Source: Lamellibrachia columna (Eukaryota > Annelida > Polychaeta > Sabellida > Siboglinidae). From it: a stretch of DNA of 64,000 bases. A program made the position numbers and the translations under genes. The notes beneath the pieces were generated by a model that saw nothing but the letters and a program-made list of their open reading frames with translations, had not been told where the DNA came from and ran no database searches. Shown here piece by piece: positions 22,491 to 39,248 of this stretch. Where the stretch lies: positions 3,928,598 through 3,992,597 of the forward strand of contig OY759269.1 of the NCBI GenBank assembly GCA_963662155.1. The letters run 5' to 3'. Position 1 is the stretch's first letter. The number at the start of each line of letters is the position of its first letter.

Positions 22491-22849
22491 CAGTCTACTG
22501 GTGGATTAGTTAGATCTACAGAACAGAACTTGTTGAATAGAGTTGTAGGGGCTGACGCGAGTTCACTCGAGTCGCCCGTTATTGTGACTCTCGATTTGAT
22601 TTGGAGTGCAGAAAGTTTACCAGAGACTTCACTTGGACATGGAGGTCATTGACCTGCGAATTGACCTCCCAATTTTTTTATTTTCTAGTCTAGTGGCACG
22701 AAAAGCGCTAAAATCGAGACAATGTTGTTGTGTCAGGCAGCATCGAATATAATAATTATTTCGATTGGCTAATGTTGTGGCATCGCAGCATCCTCTTAAA
22801 TTCCTGACTAAAATGGACAAATCACAACAATTGTTTGGTGAATAGACTA

Positions 22850-24600
22850 TTAGTGAACCATGCTGACATGGAACTTGATTTGGAATTCAGATATATGACA
22901 CGGTCCTTGACTTGGACTTGGACTTGGAAGACATTGACTTAAGACTTGACCATAGAGTTAAATCACTAATCATTCCCCTATAGAATAGAGTGATAAGCCA
23001 GCTAGCTGCTGGGAGGTAGGCGTGATCCGCTGTCCAGCATTCCAATGTAGGGCAGCCATATTTGCATCCACTGCCATACATTGAGTAGAATTGTTTATAA
23101 TGTGAATACAACTTGACAAATATAAGTCTAGCATGTGGAAGTATTTAACATGGACATCTGTCGTTGTCCCCTGCCTTAGGCGTAGATGGGGAACCCACAT
23201 GGTGGTCTATATACATCATCTACGTATAGGAGGGATGTTAACCCTGTACATTTGCATGCATGCCTGTATGACTCTGTGCATGTATGTATGTATGTATGCA
23301 TGTATGTATACGTAAGTGTTTGTATAAAAAGTGTGTTTGTATAAAAAAAATACAAATGCAATAACCTATTATATATTTACTACATTCAATAACTGAAGTT
23401 AGTTATTAGATACTGATATAATATATCATGAAGACTGGATGCTGTGCGGTTTGAACACCGCCGCTCCAGTGGATGTCACTGGCCCATGCCTACCCAGGTA
23501 AATCATGTGTCCACTGATATGGCTTAGCAGGGTTGTTTTACTAAGGGGTTGTGTTCATGTATTAATGTATGTGGCCTAGATTTGATTTGACGGTTAATGA
23601 CTTGAGACTTGATTTTGAAGAAAAAAATCTGCTACATAATTGAGTAACTGATTATCGTCGCTCTGCTTAGCACAGGTCTGTGGACAGTGATGCTTGTTCT
23701 AAGACCTTATTTATGGGCACGTTCATGGCGTGTAGTTACTGTTAGCATCACTGTTTCCCAAGACGGTTGACATGGTAATTCGCTCGGCTGCAAAAAAGGC
23801 GTGACAGTGTGTCGTTGTCCTATTGATTTTCCATGTCATATTCATTGAGGTATCACAAAAACTGGTAAAATGACTATTCAGTGTAGGCCTGGATAGCAAG
23901 CATTTGTTCGTGTTGTACTGATGTGTCTCTTTGATGCCGGGTGTTCAAGATGTGTCTCTTTGATGCCGGGTGTTCAAGATGTGTCTCTTTGATGCCGGGT
24001 GTTAAAGATGTGTCTCTTTGATGCCGGGTGTTCAAGATGTGTCTCTTTGACGCCGGGTGTTCAAGATGTGTCTCTTTGATGCCGGGTGTTAAAGATGTGT
24101 CTCTTTGATGCCGGGTGTTCAAGATGCAAAGTCACTTCGAAAAATCATGTACATAATATGCATTAACAACCTGACCCAAATGTGTCTTAACGAACCACGA
24201 TTGGTAAATATAATTTGACCGTTGTACGTCGATGAATATAATGTAAACTTTATATTGCAGTCGAACCAATCAAGTTAAACAGATAACGGTCAAAGTATAT
24301 TGTTAATGTGGTTTGGTAAACACAGTACGGTCAAGACTTTAGAATATATGCAGTTTATGATATATGACATGCGTTTGTGATCAATACAAACAAGCTGTGC
24401 AATTACATATAACGTATTGGGCAGTTGACCCTACACTAAACATCTACCAGAATACAATTTATTAACCTCCCCCACTGTCAACATCCTACCTTTCGGCAGG
24501 TAAGACTTCTCGTACCATTAGTGGTGTAACTATATAACAAACTATATATGTATCGCAACAGTTGATGTGACGAAGAAATACTATCGATAATAAATGTAAC
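22850..24600. repeat. Dispersed duplicated block S, copy 1
   Basis: Colinear stretches shared with 42,470-43,430 (words such as TCATTGAGGTATCAC, AATCAAGTTAAACAGATAAC, TACCTTTCGGCAGGTAAGA) and with 49,310-49,560 plus 50,550-50,690 (GCTGACATGGAACTTGA-type start, GGACAGTGATGCTTGTTCTAAG). The piece 22,950-23,575 is not shared in place with the 49-kb copy and looks like a later insertion. Part of it (near 23,085-23,125) is inverted relative to 42,150-42,200. Confidence 0.65.
23920..24125. repeat. 29-bp minisatellite, 7 copies
   Basis: Seven units of GATGTGTCTCTTTGATGCCG + GGTGTTCAA, nearly identical (CAA/AAA, GATG/GACG variants). The related block at 42.6 kb has only one GATGTGTCTCT at this place, so the array expanded in this copy alone. 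Confidence 0.95.
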
Positions 24601-24847
24601 AATATGTATAGTCATCATCGATTGTACAGTGAACTATCGTTGGTAAATATATATCAAAAGGCTAATTGTGTCTCTGCATTACTGTTCGTTAAAATGCCTA
24701 TTATTCTCTATTTCTGTAATTTTACTATTATTGACCTAACACCAACAATCGTCGTTCAGAGCTGTGTTTTCCACGAAATTCACCATTCAATCGCAATAGT
24801 TATATGAAATTGTCGCAATAGTATTGTAATAGTAAATAGCTAGGTTT

Positions 24848-24848
<1 letters not shown>

Positions 24849-24933
<85 letters not shown>

Positions 24934-24947
24934 TCTCTCTCTCTCTC

Positions 24948-24991
<44 letters not shown>

Positions 24992-25000
24992 CCTCCCTCC

Positions 25001-25035
<35 letters not shown>

Positions 25036-25036
25036 C

Positions 25037-25068
<32 letters not shown>

Positions 25069-25179
25069 CTCTCTCTCTTCCTCTCTCTCTCTCTCTCTCT
25101 CCTCTCTATGTCGCTCTCTCCCTCTCCCCCCCTCTCTCTCTCTCTATCTCTCTCTCCCTCTCCCCCTTTCTCCCTCTCC

Positions 25180-25214
<35 letters not shown>

Positions 25215-25307
25215 ATGTCGCTCTCTCCCTCTCCCCCCCTCTCTCTCTCTCTCTCCCCCTCTCCCCCTTTCTCCCTCTCCCCTCTCCCTCTCTCTCTCTC
25301 CCTCCCT

Positions 25308-25375
<68 letters not shown>
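24849..25375. repeat. Very long (CT)n tract, about 525 bp
   Basis: Almost pure CT on the plus strand with interspersed CCCT and TATGTCG interruptions, followed by four GGAT units. Open frames through it (poly Ser-Leu, poly Arg-Glu) are artefacts. Confidence 0.98.
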
Positions 25376-25377
<2 letters not shown>

Positions 25378-25574
25378 ATGGATGGATGGATGGAAGAAAT
25401 AGCTACACTATTGGTAGTAGTTGTATTAGCTGCAGTGGTAATAACAATATCCACAAGTTATGGTGGTAATGTTGCAGCTAATACTAATTTGGTCGGGTGA
25501 GAAAAAATATACTCCGCCTTTTTAGTTTCACGATAATTCTCGAATAATGATACCAAGACTAAGACACAAAACAT

Positions 25575-25712
25575 TCACTGCTAACAGGAGCTTTATTGAA
25601 GTGGAATCTTCACATAGTCGCGCTGGTTACAAACGAATGTGTTGACGTCTGTCCGCACCGCTCGCCTGCTCAATCTTCCTTCTTAGACGGTCGGAGAGAC
25701 CAGTGAACGCCA
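25575..25712 (-). other. 3' UTR exon of cysteine-rich gene 1
   Basis: A minus-strand acceptor (TTTCATTTTTAG, AG at 25714-25713) is followed by TGGCGTTCACTGGTCTCTCC, shared with the same position of gene 2 (62,065). This segment and its poly(A) signal are better conserved between the two genes than the flanking DNA, which supports a transcribed exon. Confidence 0.6.
25592..25597 (-). terminator. Poly(A) signal of cysteine-rich gene 1
   Basis: AATAAA on the minus strand (TTCAATAAAGCTCC), identical in context to the signal of gene 2 at 61,929-61,934. Confidence 0.65.
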
Positions 25713-26074
25713 CTAAAAATGAAAATATGGTGTGTGAAATTAATTAATATATAGACTCGCTGTGTAAGGAACATCACCTTAAGGGTACAACTTAGAAATC
25801 CACATTGTGGTAATTACTGTGTTTGTACCCATGGATATAACGAACATCTGATATTTGAAACATGCTATATATATTTATCGCGCACTGTGTTTATTGTTCG
25901 TGTGTTGATGTGATATTATTATATGTTATTATATTATTACTAATAATTACTAATTACTAGAATAATCGTAACAGTCAGCTTCTGAGCAGTTGATATATTC
26001 ATACGTCAGTTTATATCATTTCTTTCGTTGTTCGATGTAGTTCCCGTTACATATGTGATATGGATAGTTATATG

Positions 26075-26224
<150 letters not shown>

Positions 26225-26359
26225 TGATACGTTGTGATATGTTGTTCCCGCTATATGTGATACGGATAGTTATATATGATGATGATTATTATTATGATTA
26301 TGATGATGATGAAGACGACGACGAACAAACTGCATTCAGTGTACCTTGTCGCGCTGTGC

Positions 26360-28677
<2,318 letters not shown>

Positions 28678-29439
28678 GACGTCAGGTTTTCTTCTGAAGC
28701 ACATAAAAATGTTACCTGATATATTGTTTTCAATAACGATATCGTAACTGGATTATCGTGAGTCCAACAATGTTTCCTCTACGTGCTGTTCGTCCAACAT
28801 ATCTTAAGTTTAGAAACATGACACAGCTAACTTACATTTATAAAATCATTAAATAACTTGTTCCATTGATTGATGTGAGAATGTGTTCCAATATTGACAA
28901 TACAGTGTATTTGATAATGTATGTACTCGGGTTACTGGCTAGCGATCCAAAAGCTGCACTTTAACAAAACGTATTTACATAGTCGGTGAAAATAGGATCC
29001 TAGTAATGTGATAAGTAAAGCGTTTTCATTAGTTATGATAAGTATTCATATGAAAATCGCAAACCAAATTTAACGATGCGTGTTCTATAACTAGTTCAGG
29101 CATCCGTATCATTCAACTTAATACCGATATCTTAAATTATTTTACGGACGTTTTTATCGACAAAGCCATTAAGACATCGGTTTTTGTAATAAGCCTTTTG
29201 TGTAAATTTGGCATTCCATTGAAAACCACTCCCCCAGTTATTCCTCAATATATTGACAATCATCCTGATGTAATCTCCACAAAAACATAAATTTATATGT
29301 TAGTTTCAAGTAACGTTGCTAGCCAGAGTTAATTATGTCAGCTATGTTTAGGGATCGATGGAATGTTGCCTAACATAGAAATAATATGTTGTTATTTATA
29401 TAGACCATTGAATGTGAACACCCCAATTTCAAAAACCAT

Positions 29440-29520
29440 TCTGCATGGCACCCTGGAGGGCAAAGAGAAGACACCCTTGAGGGCAAGAGGAGACACCCTG
29501 GAGGGCAAGAGGAGACAGGG
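29440..29520. repeat. 22-bp short tandem repeat, about 3 copies
   Basis: CACCCTGGAGGGCAAGAGGA-type units with small differences, inside the long 5' UTR intron of gene 1. The rest of that intron (28,694-30,084) shows no exon. Confidence 0.7.
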
Positions 29521-30084
29521 TCGTAAGAGGAAAACTTACTAATATGAAGAAATGGACCAAGCAAAGCGTACGTACAACAGTGCCGGCGAAGGCTACGTGC
29601 ACCAATGCGACTGCCCCGGTCAAGGAATGCACGCAAAGGATTGTACTGTTGCTTTGTATAGTAGAATAACTGGTTTGATCTCTTTGTATATTTTATGCCG
29701 CCTAATTGACTTAATAATTTCATTACCTGTTGAAACAGCCGTCCCTCTGTGAAGCTTTCATGTCAGCATTGATTGTTATTACTTAAGTGTTTTTACTACT
29801 ATGGTTACTCCTATGATAACACCACCTTTTAGTGATAGCCGTCTACATCTCAATATCCTGCGAATCAAGTAGATTCTACAAAATTATATGAAATCACATA
29901 GTCCTATTATATACTATTATGCTTTCCACGAGCGAACAAGATAACCATTATCATTCAATTGTATTATTCCAGATAAGGTCATGAAAACCTCTGTACGATA
30001 CGAAAACACAATGCTGATTCACAAAATAGTTACAGTAGGCGACCAGTAATTTTAGAAGAGAAGCAAAGGAAACGTCTCACTTAC

Positions 30085-30130
30085 CGTGCAGACAACGATG
30101 TTACCCACACTTCTTCGTGTGAAGCCAGTG
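30085..30130 (-). other. Probable 5' UTR exon of gene 1
   Basis: A very strong minus-strand donor (CTGCACG before GTAAGTGAG, exon end 30085) lies about 45 bases after the transcription start predicted from the TATA box. The short exon has no ATG. Confidence 0.6.
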
Positions 30131-30155
30131 GTGCTGAAGTCGCTAAATGCCTCTG

Positions 30156-30163
30156 TATTTATA
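30156..30163 (-). promoter_or_regulatory. TATA box of cysteine-rich gene 1
   Basis: TATAAATA followed by CAGAGGC on the minus strand. A start about 25-30 bases downstream (near 30,130) fits the adjacent 5' UTR exon donor at 30,085. Confidence 0.6.
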
Positions 30164-30169
30164 CAACTG

Positions 30170-31400
30170 TGTTTGAATCAATCATACATATGCATACGTC
30201 ACACTATTTTTTTAAGACTTAATGACAGTCTTCACGGATCAAAACAAAAAGGGGTGCCGGTTTTACAGAAATCGAACACCGACAACACGAAATGCTGTTC
30301 TACTATGTTGTTCCATTGTGGCTTTTCTTAAACCAACGTTCATACAACCAAAACAGTTTCAAACTAGTTTTATTTGGTGTGATATGATAAACTAACAATG
30401 CCGAACTTACCTGAACCACCTCATTTACGACTTCCGTTGCTTTTTTTAACATTTAACTTTTTTACTTAAAGTGTACACGTTATTCGCTAAAATACGTGTT
30501 AGGATGTAAAGGGTGAATAATTGCGTTGCACGTCAACTGTGAAGTTTCATAAAGCGACCTCTCGCGTACATTTGTTGCAATGTTTGTTGTTCTTGGAACG
30601 ATTACCTCAGTAGTGTTGATCAAACGACCAGATACAAACTATGTTGTAACTAATAGAAAACCCCAAAGGAAGAATACACATATTGCTAAGTTTAAAATAT
30701 GTGTAAAATTTCGCATTCTTGCACATTATGTTTATTTTCCATAATCGACATTAATTCATAGACTATGAAATAGTTTGTCGTGCTTTTGTGCATACTGGTC
30801 AATCCCCAGCCTTTCATGACTGACCATTTTCTATGCACTTGATAGCTTTGTGGCGTTCGTCTTTCAGCACAACATACAAATAAAAGCAGTAAATTGCATG
30901 AAAAACCCACTCTGCTAGTGCTCATTACATTGATCGTCTCTACGTAAACCAAACGTCAATCAACTTATTTGCCTGATATTTGATAATATCTATTCATGCT
31001 GATTCGTCAAATGTGCTACATTTTCTTAATGAGCTTAATCGTTTATCTATCAGCTTTACATAAAAGGTAGGCCTTATTGTTCTGTTCTATTTTGATATTT
31101 AGTTATCAATGTGTTTTTTGCGTGTTTTCGTCTTTCGTGCAGCTTTCCTTAACCATTATTCAGTACACCTCTTTTTTAAATATCCAAGCATTCAGAATAC
31201 TGACATTTGAAGTACACAAGCTGAATCAAAGCTATGTAAAAACGTAAACTATAACGACGTGCTATTATACACAATAATAAATACATATAGTTGAAACCCT
31301 TGAGGTAGAAGAAACGCCGCCTTCAATGTGAGTTATATATGTATACGTGGTAAGATGCACTCAATAATGCCCAGTCTATTTCGTGTGAATCCTAAGCAGG
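30170..31400. other. No gene recognised
   Basis: AT-rich DNA upstream of gene 1. Enhancer content cannot be judged by eye. No frame with family resemblance. Confidence 0.4.
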
Positions 31401-32049
31401 CTGCACGCCCTCGAGTGTGCGTGCTTGATGAGATGAAAGAAATGCTACAGAAGATTGGTTTCTGTCAGCCATGTAACTAACTATGAAATAAATAAAAAGC
31501 CTAACACAAACAGTCCAAGGCTTACACCTTGCAGCACTGCTGGAATATTCGTTTTTAAATTTGACCTAGTTCGTTTTAAGAAATATAGTATGACTGGCAT
31601 GTTAGCCATACAGATCTTAACTGAGACCTAAATGATTTTATAATTGAGTATAGATAAATAAACAAATATGAAATGTGCCTAGAACTGTTTCTTCAATTAC
31701 AACTTCACTTGGCGGCCGTCATATGTACATTGGGTTCAACTGTATCATAGACGGTACCACGACGAAAATGGAGTACTTCCCAACACGCTTTGCTAGTGGT
31801 TCGCGCAAAGTAGAATCAATTGTCTGGTCACGTCAGCTAGTCAGGCGAACCTTAGTGCGTAGTAAGTGTCACTTGCTACTGCAACCTCAACATTTACGAC
31901 CTTTAATCCCAACCAACAGAAAAACATACTGCGGCCGTCGGCAGCGCACACAATGGCAGGAAACTTGCTGGTGAAAAGAGCAAACTCGGAGGGTCCACGC
32001 AACATAGCGTGCACTGATCAACATGTTTTTGTGGCTTCTCTTTGGGAAA

Positions 32050-32500
<451 letters not shown>

Positions 32501-33617
32501 AGCTGCTACATGCTAATGTGTATTCTATTTTCATCTTTAATATTGATGGGCACATTCTATCTAACATAATGCATTTAAAATCACTTCAATACGTCAAATG
32601 GTTTATGAAATATATTAAACAATTGTACACATTAATGGTATACATTAATGAAACGTCGAAAGTCCTGTGTATGCGTCTTTCTGTACAGTGATTGTCTTGT
32701 AGCGAAATGACATGCTGCAATACGTTGTGGAACATCATAAATTGTTGTAGCTCCTCTCTCAGCTCAACAATTCGCGTCGGGATCTTGCTTCCCAAAATCC
32801 AGCGAAACTCAGTGTGGGGAAGTAGGCAGTGGATATCTATCCCTCTCTCCTCACAAAGTACACAGAAAAGGCGAGAATTGAGAGGCTTTGATTTGCGGAA
32901 GTTGACGATTTTCTCCTCTTCAACCGAACCTTATTTTGTTTCACCCGGCAGGTTGTTTGTCGTGACATTTTCGCGATAAAGGAAAAAATGTGTGCTTTAA
33001 ACTCTTTTTTTGTCTTCGCACATTTGACATCAAAACTAAAATACGACGGCGCAGTACGGACTGTCACGACACATCAATGTGCCGCGACATAAATGTTGTG
33101 AAGCTTAAGCGTATGTCATGCAACTTAGTGTTAAGTCATAACTCTAAAAACCACTCTGAAACATTTGAAGCCTTTTTCCTTATTTCCCTGGTGTGAAACA
33201 TATTTATCTTTCTTCATCAACATAATACTCGTTTTTTGACTGTTTTAAGCACTACGCTGGAACATTATTTGTCAGTTTGGAAAGTAAAGTATGAACATAA
33301 CATTTGAAGGAAATGCCTCCGAAGATTGGTTTGTACATGTCAGGCATCTCAGTACGAAGTCGTATCGCCTATCACCGACAAAATATTTCACGATTGTTCT
33401 TGCATACACTGCTGTTTTTCTTGCTTCACTGCTGTCATTCTTGCTTCATTGTTGTCTTCCTTGCTTTAATGCCACTTTTCTTCTTCACTGTTGTCTTCTT
33501 TGTTTCAATGTTGTCTTCCCTTTTTCACTGTTGCCTACCTTGTCTCACTGTTGTCTTTCTCGCTTCATTGTTGTCTTTCTCGCTTCACTTTTGTCTTCTT
33601 TGCTTCACATTTGTCCT

Positions 33618-34312
33618 CCTTGCATCCAATGTGTCTTCCTTGCTTCAAGTTTGTTGCTTCTCGTGCTTCCTTATCTACTGCTTTCCTTGCATCCAATGTG
33701 TCTTCCTTGCTTCAAGTTTGTTGCTTCTCATGCTTCCTTATCTACTGCTTTCTTGCTTCAATGCTGTCTTCCTTGCTTCAAGTTTGTTGCTTCTCATGCT
33801 TCCTTATCTACTGCTTTCTTGCTTCAATGCTGTCTTCCTTGCTTCAAGTTTGTTGCTTCTCATGCTTCCTTATCTACTGCTTTCCTTGCTTCAATGCTGT
33901 CTTCCTTGCTTCAAGTTTGTTGCTTCTCATGCTTCCTTATCTACTGCTTTCCTTGCATCCAATGTGTCTTCCTTGCTTCAAGTTTGTTGCTTCTCATGCT
34001 TCCTTATCTACTGCTTTCCTTGCTTCAATGCTGTCTTCCTTGCTTCAAGTTTGTTGCTTCTCGTGCTTCCTTATCTACTGCTTTCCTTGCATCCAATGTG
34101 TCTTCCTTGCTTCAAGTTTGTTGCTTCTCATGCTTCCTTATCTACTGCTTTCCTTGCTTCAATGCTGTCTTCCTTGCTTCAAGTTTGTTGCTTCTCATGC
34201 TTCCTTATCTACTGCTTTCCTTGCATCCAATGTGTCTTCCTTGCTTCAAGTTTGTTGCTTCTCATGCTTCCTTATCTACTGCTTTCCTTGCTTCAATGCT
34301 GTCTTCCTTCCT
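33618..34312. repeat. 67-bp minisatellite with two alternating unit types, about 10 copies
   Basis: Unit CTTCAAGTTTGTTGCTTCTC + ATGCTTCCTTATCTACTGCT + TTCCTTG, then either CATCCAATGTGT (type A) or CTTCAATGCTGT (type B). The order is A A B B B A B A B A B, so the right half is a 134-bp dimer repeat. It is preceded by a looser TTGCTTCACTGTTGTCTTC repeat from 33,400. As 67 is not a multiple of 3, frames change residue pattern each unit. Confidence 0.93.
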
Positions 34313-34919
34313 AGTTTTTTTGCCATATTGCTGTCTTTCTTGTTCACTGCTGTCTTCTGTCGTGTGCCTTCTTAACAAAGAGAACAATCGTGCTTTACTG
34401 TTTTAAGTATTACGTTAGGATATTTTTGTGTAAATTTGGAATGCAAAGTCGGGAAATAACAATCATTCCGAAATATATTAACATAAAGAAGATGAGAGAG
34501 CACTACACAAAAAATGATTGCACATGGATACGTCGGTCGTAAGAGTTAATACATATATTTACATAATCAATTATATAACGCATATTATCAAACAATATGC
34601 CTCACAATAAATAAGGACTACCTTATTTGAAAAACTGAATTGAATTAATTAATGATTTTATAGTTTAGTCCAAATAAATAAATAACAGTTTATGCATATT
34701 AATGTTTATAAAATTCCGATGACAGTTGGTCGTCGTGGTTGTAATATCGGAGGAACTGCGACGAAAACGGCGTACCATCTAATAATATGACGCGTTACTA
34801 TTTCGCACAAACAGTCAAATCATTGCATAGAAAGTGTCACTTTGTTGATCGAATATCCATATATACGGTGCTGGGACAACATTCATTACATAAATTAGCC
34901 GCCGCTCGTGCTAACCGAA

Positions 34920-35316
<397 letters not shown>

Positions 35317-36724
35317 TGAAAATATTAGTTTAAATTAAATTAACTAGATCGTAAACGTTTTGGGTAAATGCTACTTTAGCCGCATATCGTTTGATGCCAT
35401 TCGTTTATGCAACCCCGCAGTTGAAGACATTTAATGTCAACGACAGAAAAACGGGTTAGGGACGTATGTCATGCACACGACGTCATAGCTAAGATTTAGT
35501 TTTCTTAAAATTTGCCACTGAAACGCGCAATCAGGGGAAGGCGTACGCTGTTCAGCATCCAGCTTAGTAAGTGTTGAAGTTTTGAGAAAAATGCAAGTTT
35601 CTTTGCGGCGATTGTCAAAGGTTCCAACTTATCTCATGTCTTGTCAAATCAAGCCAAATCTAATGACAATGACCCATCAGTCTAAAATCATCTCTCTGAT
35701 TTACAAGTTATGAAAATGAGTCAGCCCGTACGACTCGATTCTAATGATCAGTCATGCATAATAAAATGGATAATGCTTAGAACTTGTTACTCGGTTGCTG
35801 GAATAAACACATGTACTATGGCGACTGAAAATACGTTATGTCGTCCTTAGTTCACTGGAGTTTTTTCTACAATATCCGCTACGTGGCGTAAATGTTTTTA
35901 TTCACTAATGATCTCTCCTCGCCACAAACGGCGATCTTCTTCGGTCTCGGCACAAACCAACCAAAAATCCACACACTCCAATAGTCCGTTAATAAACCCA
36001 GTCGAGTCACCCTACTACACGGTGTCGCGATTTCGTTCACTCAAGGCACTCGCAGTGCACTCAGCTCTATCAATGAATACATGGGCCCGTATTTTCAGAG
36101 GCGTTAATATTTAATCATACACCTCATAGTAGTGGGCATCATTAATTTTGTAGTATCAAATGTTCTCGGCTGTATACAATTTTCGTTGTAGCGTAAATGG
36201 TAATATTAAAGTTCATAGGCGTAGACAACGATACCAGATTATTGACAATGTAAAGAGCAGTTGTGTTAGGAATACAGGAACCCTTACTATATATTTATTT
36301 ATTAGAGTTGTAGCAGATAGTTGTGTTGTTCGCATAGTTTTGTTGTGTTGACGTGTGTTCGGAGAACCGTCAATCCGTATTTGCTCGCTTGATCCAGTTG
36401 TCTCCGCATAGAGCCAAGCGATTAGTGGACGTCACTGCAAAACGGCACATAATCCAAGTAACTATTGATGTCATCGCCCATAAGCACAACAATATTATGA
36501 TGCAAATAGTCATATTTATTGTGATAACAGTTGAAATTACAATTGTACATGTAACAGAGACAACTTGACTCTCAAAACGCCAATGGATTCTTTGTTCGCT
36601 TGCTATCCGGAGCCATATTTCGCATGAGTCGTCAACATGAGATGAAAGAAACGTTCCCGACAACTGGCATGTCACGTAACTCAATATGACATTATATATT
36701 AAATAAACAATGAATAAATAATAA

Positions 36725-36950
36725 ATATGGCGGTGGCGTTGGTGGTGTTAGAGGTGTTGATGGCGTATGTATCAATGGTGGTGGAGATGACGTTGGTGTT
36801 ATTGGTGGAGTTATGTTGGTGGTGTTGGTGTTGGTGTTGATGGCGTAAGTGTTGGTGGCGTTGGTGTTGCTGATGTTGGTGGTATTGGTATTGGTGGCGT
36901 TGGTGGTGGTGTTGGTACTGGCGGTGGCGGCGGTGGCAAAAGCAGCAACA
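36725..36950. repeat. GGT/GTT-rich low-complexity repeat
   Basis: Irregular GGTGTTGGTGGCGTTGGTG words on the plus strand. Similar tracts are at 40,655-40,690 and 48,775-48,985. The minus-strand His/Gln-rich frame is compositional. Confidence 0.8.
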
Positions 36951-37714
36951 ACTTTGCGACATAGCCCAATGTTGGAACCATTTCACCAGAAAGTAGGTCG
37001 CTGTGAAAATGTAATTTAAGATTAAATATATTCTGCCGACCCGCTTTCGTTGAACGTTATGTTTGTGCCTGCGTGCTAGTCAAGATGAAAGACATGCTCT
37101 CCGACAACTGGTTTATTTGTATCATGAAACTTAAAAAAAAGCGTGAATCATGATTTAAACACGTCACGTCTTTTTCTTTGCTACACTGTTGTGAAAAACT
37201 GTGAAATATATACGTTTGACGAAGCTAGTATAATGTAAATTTGCTTTTTAAGAACAATTTGGCTATACCACTTTAGCAATATCGATAAATAACAAAGCAA
37301 TAAGAGTTTGTGCAACTGTTTGTAAAGATCAGACATGAGTTGGCAGTAGGTTGTACAGCTGTATTCGTCAAAATCCCCCAACGAAACGGCGTATGTCCAA
37401 ATGATATTCCACTGGTTCGCACAGAGAAGAGTAGATCTGGGAATGTATTCCATTCAAGCCGACATTTGTAGGAATAACCACAAACGCGGAGCTGAGACGG
37501 TAGACATTACATAGATCATATTTCGTTTTCCATTGGGCCCAGCACAAGCTATTACCCACCACATTAGGTGATGTTGGAAACGACAAAGGAAGTCTGTCAC
37601 GAACGTCAGAGCTGAGACTACTTCTTAAAACACGCTGATGAAACACACAAGCTGGTAACGTCCGCGCAAAAAAGCTGATATTGTTCAGCATCTTTTTGTG
37701 ACTGCTGTTTGGAA

Positions 37715-37870
37715 GGGGTGTTGAGAAAACTGCAAATCAAGTTGTGGAGTTTGTCAAGCGTCAAAGTTTATTGCATGTTTTTTTTAGCCATTTGTAGTTG
37801 CAGATGTTTGCATGCAAGAGACAAAGCATATCCAGAAGCAGCCAGCAGCAGTAGCAGTAGCAGTAGCAGT

Positions 37871-37955
<85 letters not shown>

Positions 37956-37960
37956 CCAAC
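37715..37960 (+). mobile_element. CAG-bearing element, copy 2
   Basis: Head GGGTGTTGAGAAAACTGCAA, GTTGTGGAGTTTGTCAAGCG, GCCATTTGTAGTTGCAGATG, then a CAG array (37,845-37,950) with a CAGTAG start. Same arrangement as 32.05 kb. Confidence 0.7.
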
Positions 37961-38057
37961 AGCACCAGCAGTATGAGTGAACATGTCCACCAGACTGCAT
38001 GGTTCAAATGAGTAATATTTTTACTTATTTCACAGTAAGTTTATCATTTTCTTCTCA

Positions 38058-38185
38058 TGACGTTTCGACTGCGATCAGCAATTTTCTTCAGACGACTACC
38101 GCTAGATGGCGACACGGTAGTCATTCTACGCCGCCATCTAGTGGTAGTCGTCTGAAGAAGATTGCTGATAGCAGTCGAAACGTCA
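38058..38185. repeat. Foldback: 54-bp inverted repeat with 20-bp loop
   Basis: Left arm 38,058-38,111 (TGACGTTTCGACTGCGATCA to GCTAGATGGCG) is the near-perfect reverse complement of 38,132-38,185. The left flank CTTATTTCACAGTAAGTT and the outer arm start recur at 38,448-38,500 next to an AT tract. Could be a small foldback transposon. Confidence 0.88.
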
Positions 38186-38224
38186 CGAGATGAAAAATCA
38201 TCCCAACACGATTTAATTTTATAT

Positions 38225-38601
<377 letters not shown>

Positions 38602-39059
38602 GTCAATTATCAAGAAACGTTATCACTTGATATGTGTGGCTAATTTTGGCTATACTTATCAACCAAATACAAATAAAGCACTCTAAATAAAATGTAGCTA
38701 CCTATTTTGTGTAATACTCCAGTGTAATAATATCCACATCAGGCTTGTTTGAGTAAAAGTTTAACTTATCTTTGTAAACTCATAAATTTATTTTGGATTA
38801 TTTAGTGCTAGGGAAATGTTTCTACTAAGCACGATTATTTTTGCAAGGATCTGAAAATGACTGCCTGGCAATGTTGTTATGTAACCTTTCGATGTGGCAT
38901 ACTTTCCAAATAACACTTGTTACAATTATAAACTGTAATGCTTTTTATGTGTTATTTACATTTTGATGAAAAACCATGCAAACGGTTTTGCAATAATATC
39001 CGATCCTGCCATTCAAATATCATTGTCCACCTAACGGTTACTCTCGATAAACCATAGGA

Positions 39060-39150
39060 TTATTTGTCCACCTGTTTGCAGTCCTGGTAGCTACCGCATA
39101 GGCTCCACACGGTCGACTGCCAGCCGGTGTATATCTCACAGTAACCATCA
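39060..39150 (-). pseudogene. Fragment of module C of the cysteine-rich family
   Basis: The minus strand reads GYCEIYTGWQSTVW, then CGSYQDCK, matching [20 protein letters not shown] of gene 1. Key cysteines are lost and the sequence does not continue, so it is a decayed copy. An acceptor-side remnant and the following TGGTCCAC..GATATACACTTTC intron-like sequence also match. Confidence 0.7.
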
Positions 39151-39248
39151 CTGTGGTCAACTGGAACATATTGAATATTATGGTCCACCAATGATATACA
39201 CTTTCAACAAAACGATTTAAGAAAAACAGCTTTATCATTTCGTATTCG

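Noticed and set aside
33291..34406. 371-codon hydrophobic, cysteine-rich frame resembling a membrane protein
   Set aside because: It is the translation of a 67-bp CTT-rich minisatellite; the same residue words reappear in all three frames.
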